Of a stretch of DNA of 64,000 nucleotides, positions 62,441 to 64,000 are shown piece by piece. The notes below the pieces were generated by a model. It was given only the letters and a program-made list of their open reading frames with translations. It was not told the DNA's origin and made no database searches. The DNA comes from JAHRAW01 sp965203265 (GTDB lineage Bacteria > Pseudomonadota > Gammaproteobacteria > Arenicellales > Poriferihabitantaceae), in assembly GCA_965203265.1 (NCBI GenBank), contig CBDBBV010000002.1:2170001-2234000 (forward strand), in the 5' to 3' direction. How positions within the stretch are numbered: position 1 is the stretch's first letter; each line of letters begins with the position of its first letter. Made by a program: the position numbers and the translations under genes.

Positions 62441-64000
62441 TCATTCGACGGTAACCGATTTGGCCAGATTCCTCGGTTTGTCCACATCGGTGCCCTTGAT
62501 CAGGGCAACATGATAGGCCAGTAATTGCAGGGGAATGGTGTAGATGATCGGTGCCATGGAGCTGTCCACCGGGGCGATGTCGATGACCTGCATATTGTCT
62601 TGGGGGCTGATGCGCGAGGCCGGGTCGGCGAACACGATCAGCCTGCCGCCGCGCGCGCGCACTTCCTCGATGTTGGACTTCAGTTTGTCCAGCAGGCGGT
62701 CGTTGGGGGCGACCGAGATGACCGGCATATCGCTGTCCACCAGCGCCAGCGGGCCGTGTTTCAATTCTCCGGCCGGATAGGCTTCGGCGTGGATGTAGGA
62801 AATCTCCTTGAGTTTGAGCGCGCCCTCCAGAGCGATCGGATAGTGGGCGCCGCGGCCCAAGAAGAGCGCGTGCTGCTTGTCGGCGAATTGTTCGGCGATG
62901 TCCCGTATCACCGGCTCCAACGCGATCGCCTTTTCCACCTTGGCGGGCAATTCGCGCAGCTCGGCAATCAGGCGGGCTTCGTCCGCCTCGGCCATGTTGA
63001 AGCGCCGTCCGAGGGCGATCACCAAAAGGCGCAGGGCGGTCAGTTGGGTGGTGAACGCCTTGGTCGAGGCCACCCCGATTTCCGCCCCCGCGTGAGTCAT
63101 CAGGGCGAGGTCGGAGGCTCGCACCAGCGCGCTTTCCGGCGAATTGCAGATGGTCAAACTGCGCCCGAACCCCTGCTGCTGGGCGACTTCCAGCGCACAC
63201 AGGGTGTCGATGGTTTCGCCGGATTGCGACAGCGTTACCACCAAGCAATCGTCCGGCGGCGCGTGCGTGCGCGAACGGAATTCGCTGGCGATCTCCACCC
63301 GGCAGGGCACGCCGTAGCGCTCGAACCAGTAGCTGGCGACCAAGCCGGCGTGGTAACTGGTGCCGCAGGCGATGATGCGCACCGCGCGGATGCGGTCGAA
63401 GATCGCCGGGGCGTCGTTGCCGAAGCATTCTTCCAACAGGCGCGCGCCGCCGATGCGCCCTTCCAGCGTGTTGGCGATGGCCACGCCCTGTTCGTGAATT
63501 TCCTTGAGCATGTAGTGGCGGTAGTCGCCCAATTCGAGCGTGTCCGCGCACAGGGAGGTGGTGCGCTTTTCGCGCTCCTGCGCGCGCCCGCGTTGATCGA
63601 CTATGTGGATGCCGCCGCCGTGTATATCGACGATGTCGCCGTCTTCGAGTATGAAAAAATCCCGCGTCAGCGCGACCAGCGCGGCCATGTCCGAGGCGAT
63701 GAAGGACTCGCCGTCGCCGATGCCGACCACCAGCGGCGAACCCCGGCGGGCGCCGATCAGGCGATCGGGTTCGCGTGCGCTGACCACGCCGATGGCAAAT
63801 GCGCCCTCCAGCACGGCAACGGTCGCCTGAACCGCCGCGAGCAGGTCGAGCCCGCGGCGGCTGTGGCGGCAAATCTCGTTCACCACCACCTCGGTATCGG
63901 TCTGCGAGACGAACTCGAAACCGTCCGCCTGTTGCGCCTCGCGTAGCGCCTGATGGTTTTCGATGATGCCGTTGCACACCAGCGCCAGCGAACCGTCGCC
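62441..64000 (-). CDS. glmS: glucosamine-fructose-6-phosphate aminotransferase, 5' end outside the window
   Basis: 519 codons plus stop are present, so about 90 N-terminal residues, including catalytic Cys2, are missing. The partial glutaminase domain (NGIIENHQALREAQ) is followed by two SIS domains: ACGTSYHAGLVASYWFE, LSQSGETIDTL and EIGVASTKAFTTQ. The end KGTDVDKPRNLAKSVTVE is the conserved GlmS C-terminus. It makes glucosamine-6-phosphate for cell-wall and LPS precursors. Confidence 0.97.
   Translation of the reverse strand, partial: GDGSLALVCNGIIENHQALREAQQADGFEFVSQTDTEVVVNEICRHSRRGLDLLAAVQATVAVLEGAFAIGVVSAREPDRLIGARRGSPLVVGIGDGESFIASDMAALVALTRDFFILEDGDIVDIHGGGIHIVDQRGRAQEREKRTTSLCADTLELGDYRHYMLKEIHEQGVAIANTLEGRIGGARLLEECFGNDAPAIFDRIRAVRIIACGTSYHAGLVASYWFERYGVPCRVEIASEFRSRTHAPPDDCLVVTLSQSGETIDTLCALEVAQQQGFGRSLTICNSPESALVRASDLALMTHAGAEIGVASTKAFTTQLTALRLLVIALGRRFNMAEADEARLIAELRELPAKVEKAIALEPVIRDIAEQFADKQHALFLGRGAHYPIALEGALKLKEISYIHAEAYPAGELKHGPLALVDSDMPVISVAPNDRLLDKLKSNIEEVRARGGRLIVFADPASRISPQDNMQVIDIAPVDSSMAPIIYTIPLQLLAYHVALIKGTDVDKPRNLAKSVTVE

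Overview
The window comes from a GC-rich Gammaproteobacterium. The evidence is gene content and local order: aroK-aroB divergent from mrcA, lptM beside lysA, galE-pgi, glyQ-glyS-mazG-gmhB-plsC, pdxA-rsmA, nit-tldD-tldE, rppH, glnS and glmS. I cannot name the genus. Several accessory genes (an EcoRV-like nuclease, a nuclease-like orphan at 16.5-18.0 kb, a thermonuclease) are clearly more AT-rich than the core and were probably acquired.

Layout. 1-5.9 kb (minus strand): aroK-aroB-argH-lptM-lysA, with an EcoRV-type restriction-modification (RM) pair directly behind lysA; the methylase runs off the left edge. 6.2-8.7 kb: mrcA (PBP1A). 8.7-16.5 kb: four Sel1-repeat genes in tandem. Three are predicted to be secreted, two of these carry a C-terminal HtrA/trypsin-like protease, and the three secreted ones share a duplicated leader with a 12-codon upstream ORF. 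16.5-18.0 kb: an AT-rich orphan resembling a PD-(D/E)xK nuclease. 18.6-25.8 kb: metF, an FAD amino-acid dehydrogenase, a DUF2237 gene, a ycaQ-like gene, a small unknown gene, sohB and glnS. 26-29.5 kb: a large autotransporter whose leader is interrupted by a 17-nt C/G tract. 29.5-29.9 kb: two tandem copies of a structured RNA-like element with promoters. 29.9-34.2 kb: a PBECR2-like gene, dapE, an SDR, a TPP enzyme and tRNA-Ser. 34-39 kb: a mixed accessory stretch with a secreted thermonuclease, pgeF, tiny membrane proteins, a broken autotransporter barrel, and an HsdR_N-like protein with small unknown genes behind a strong palindrome. 39.2-54.5 kb: dense housekeeping operons. 54.8-62.1 kb: a defence island with a nuclease-helicase-methylase of Type ISP architecture, split by a 22-nt C tract, and a two-gene Type II-like RM system. 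62.1-64 kb: an alkyltransferase-like gene and glmS, which runs off the right edge.

Main theme. Two genes, a restriction enzyme and a surface autotransporter, contain C tracts of 22 and 17 nt. In both cases adding one base or removing two fuses two open frames into one long protein. The simplest reading is phase variation of DNA defence or epigenetic state and of the cell surface. With three RM systems, an HsdR_N orphan and a cluster of secreted Sel1/protease proteins, the window suits an organism living under heavy phage pressure or in close contact with a host. That ecological statement is inference.
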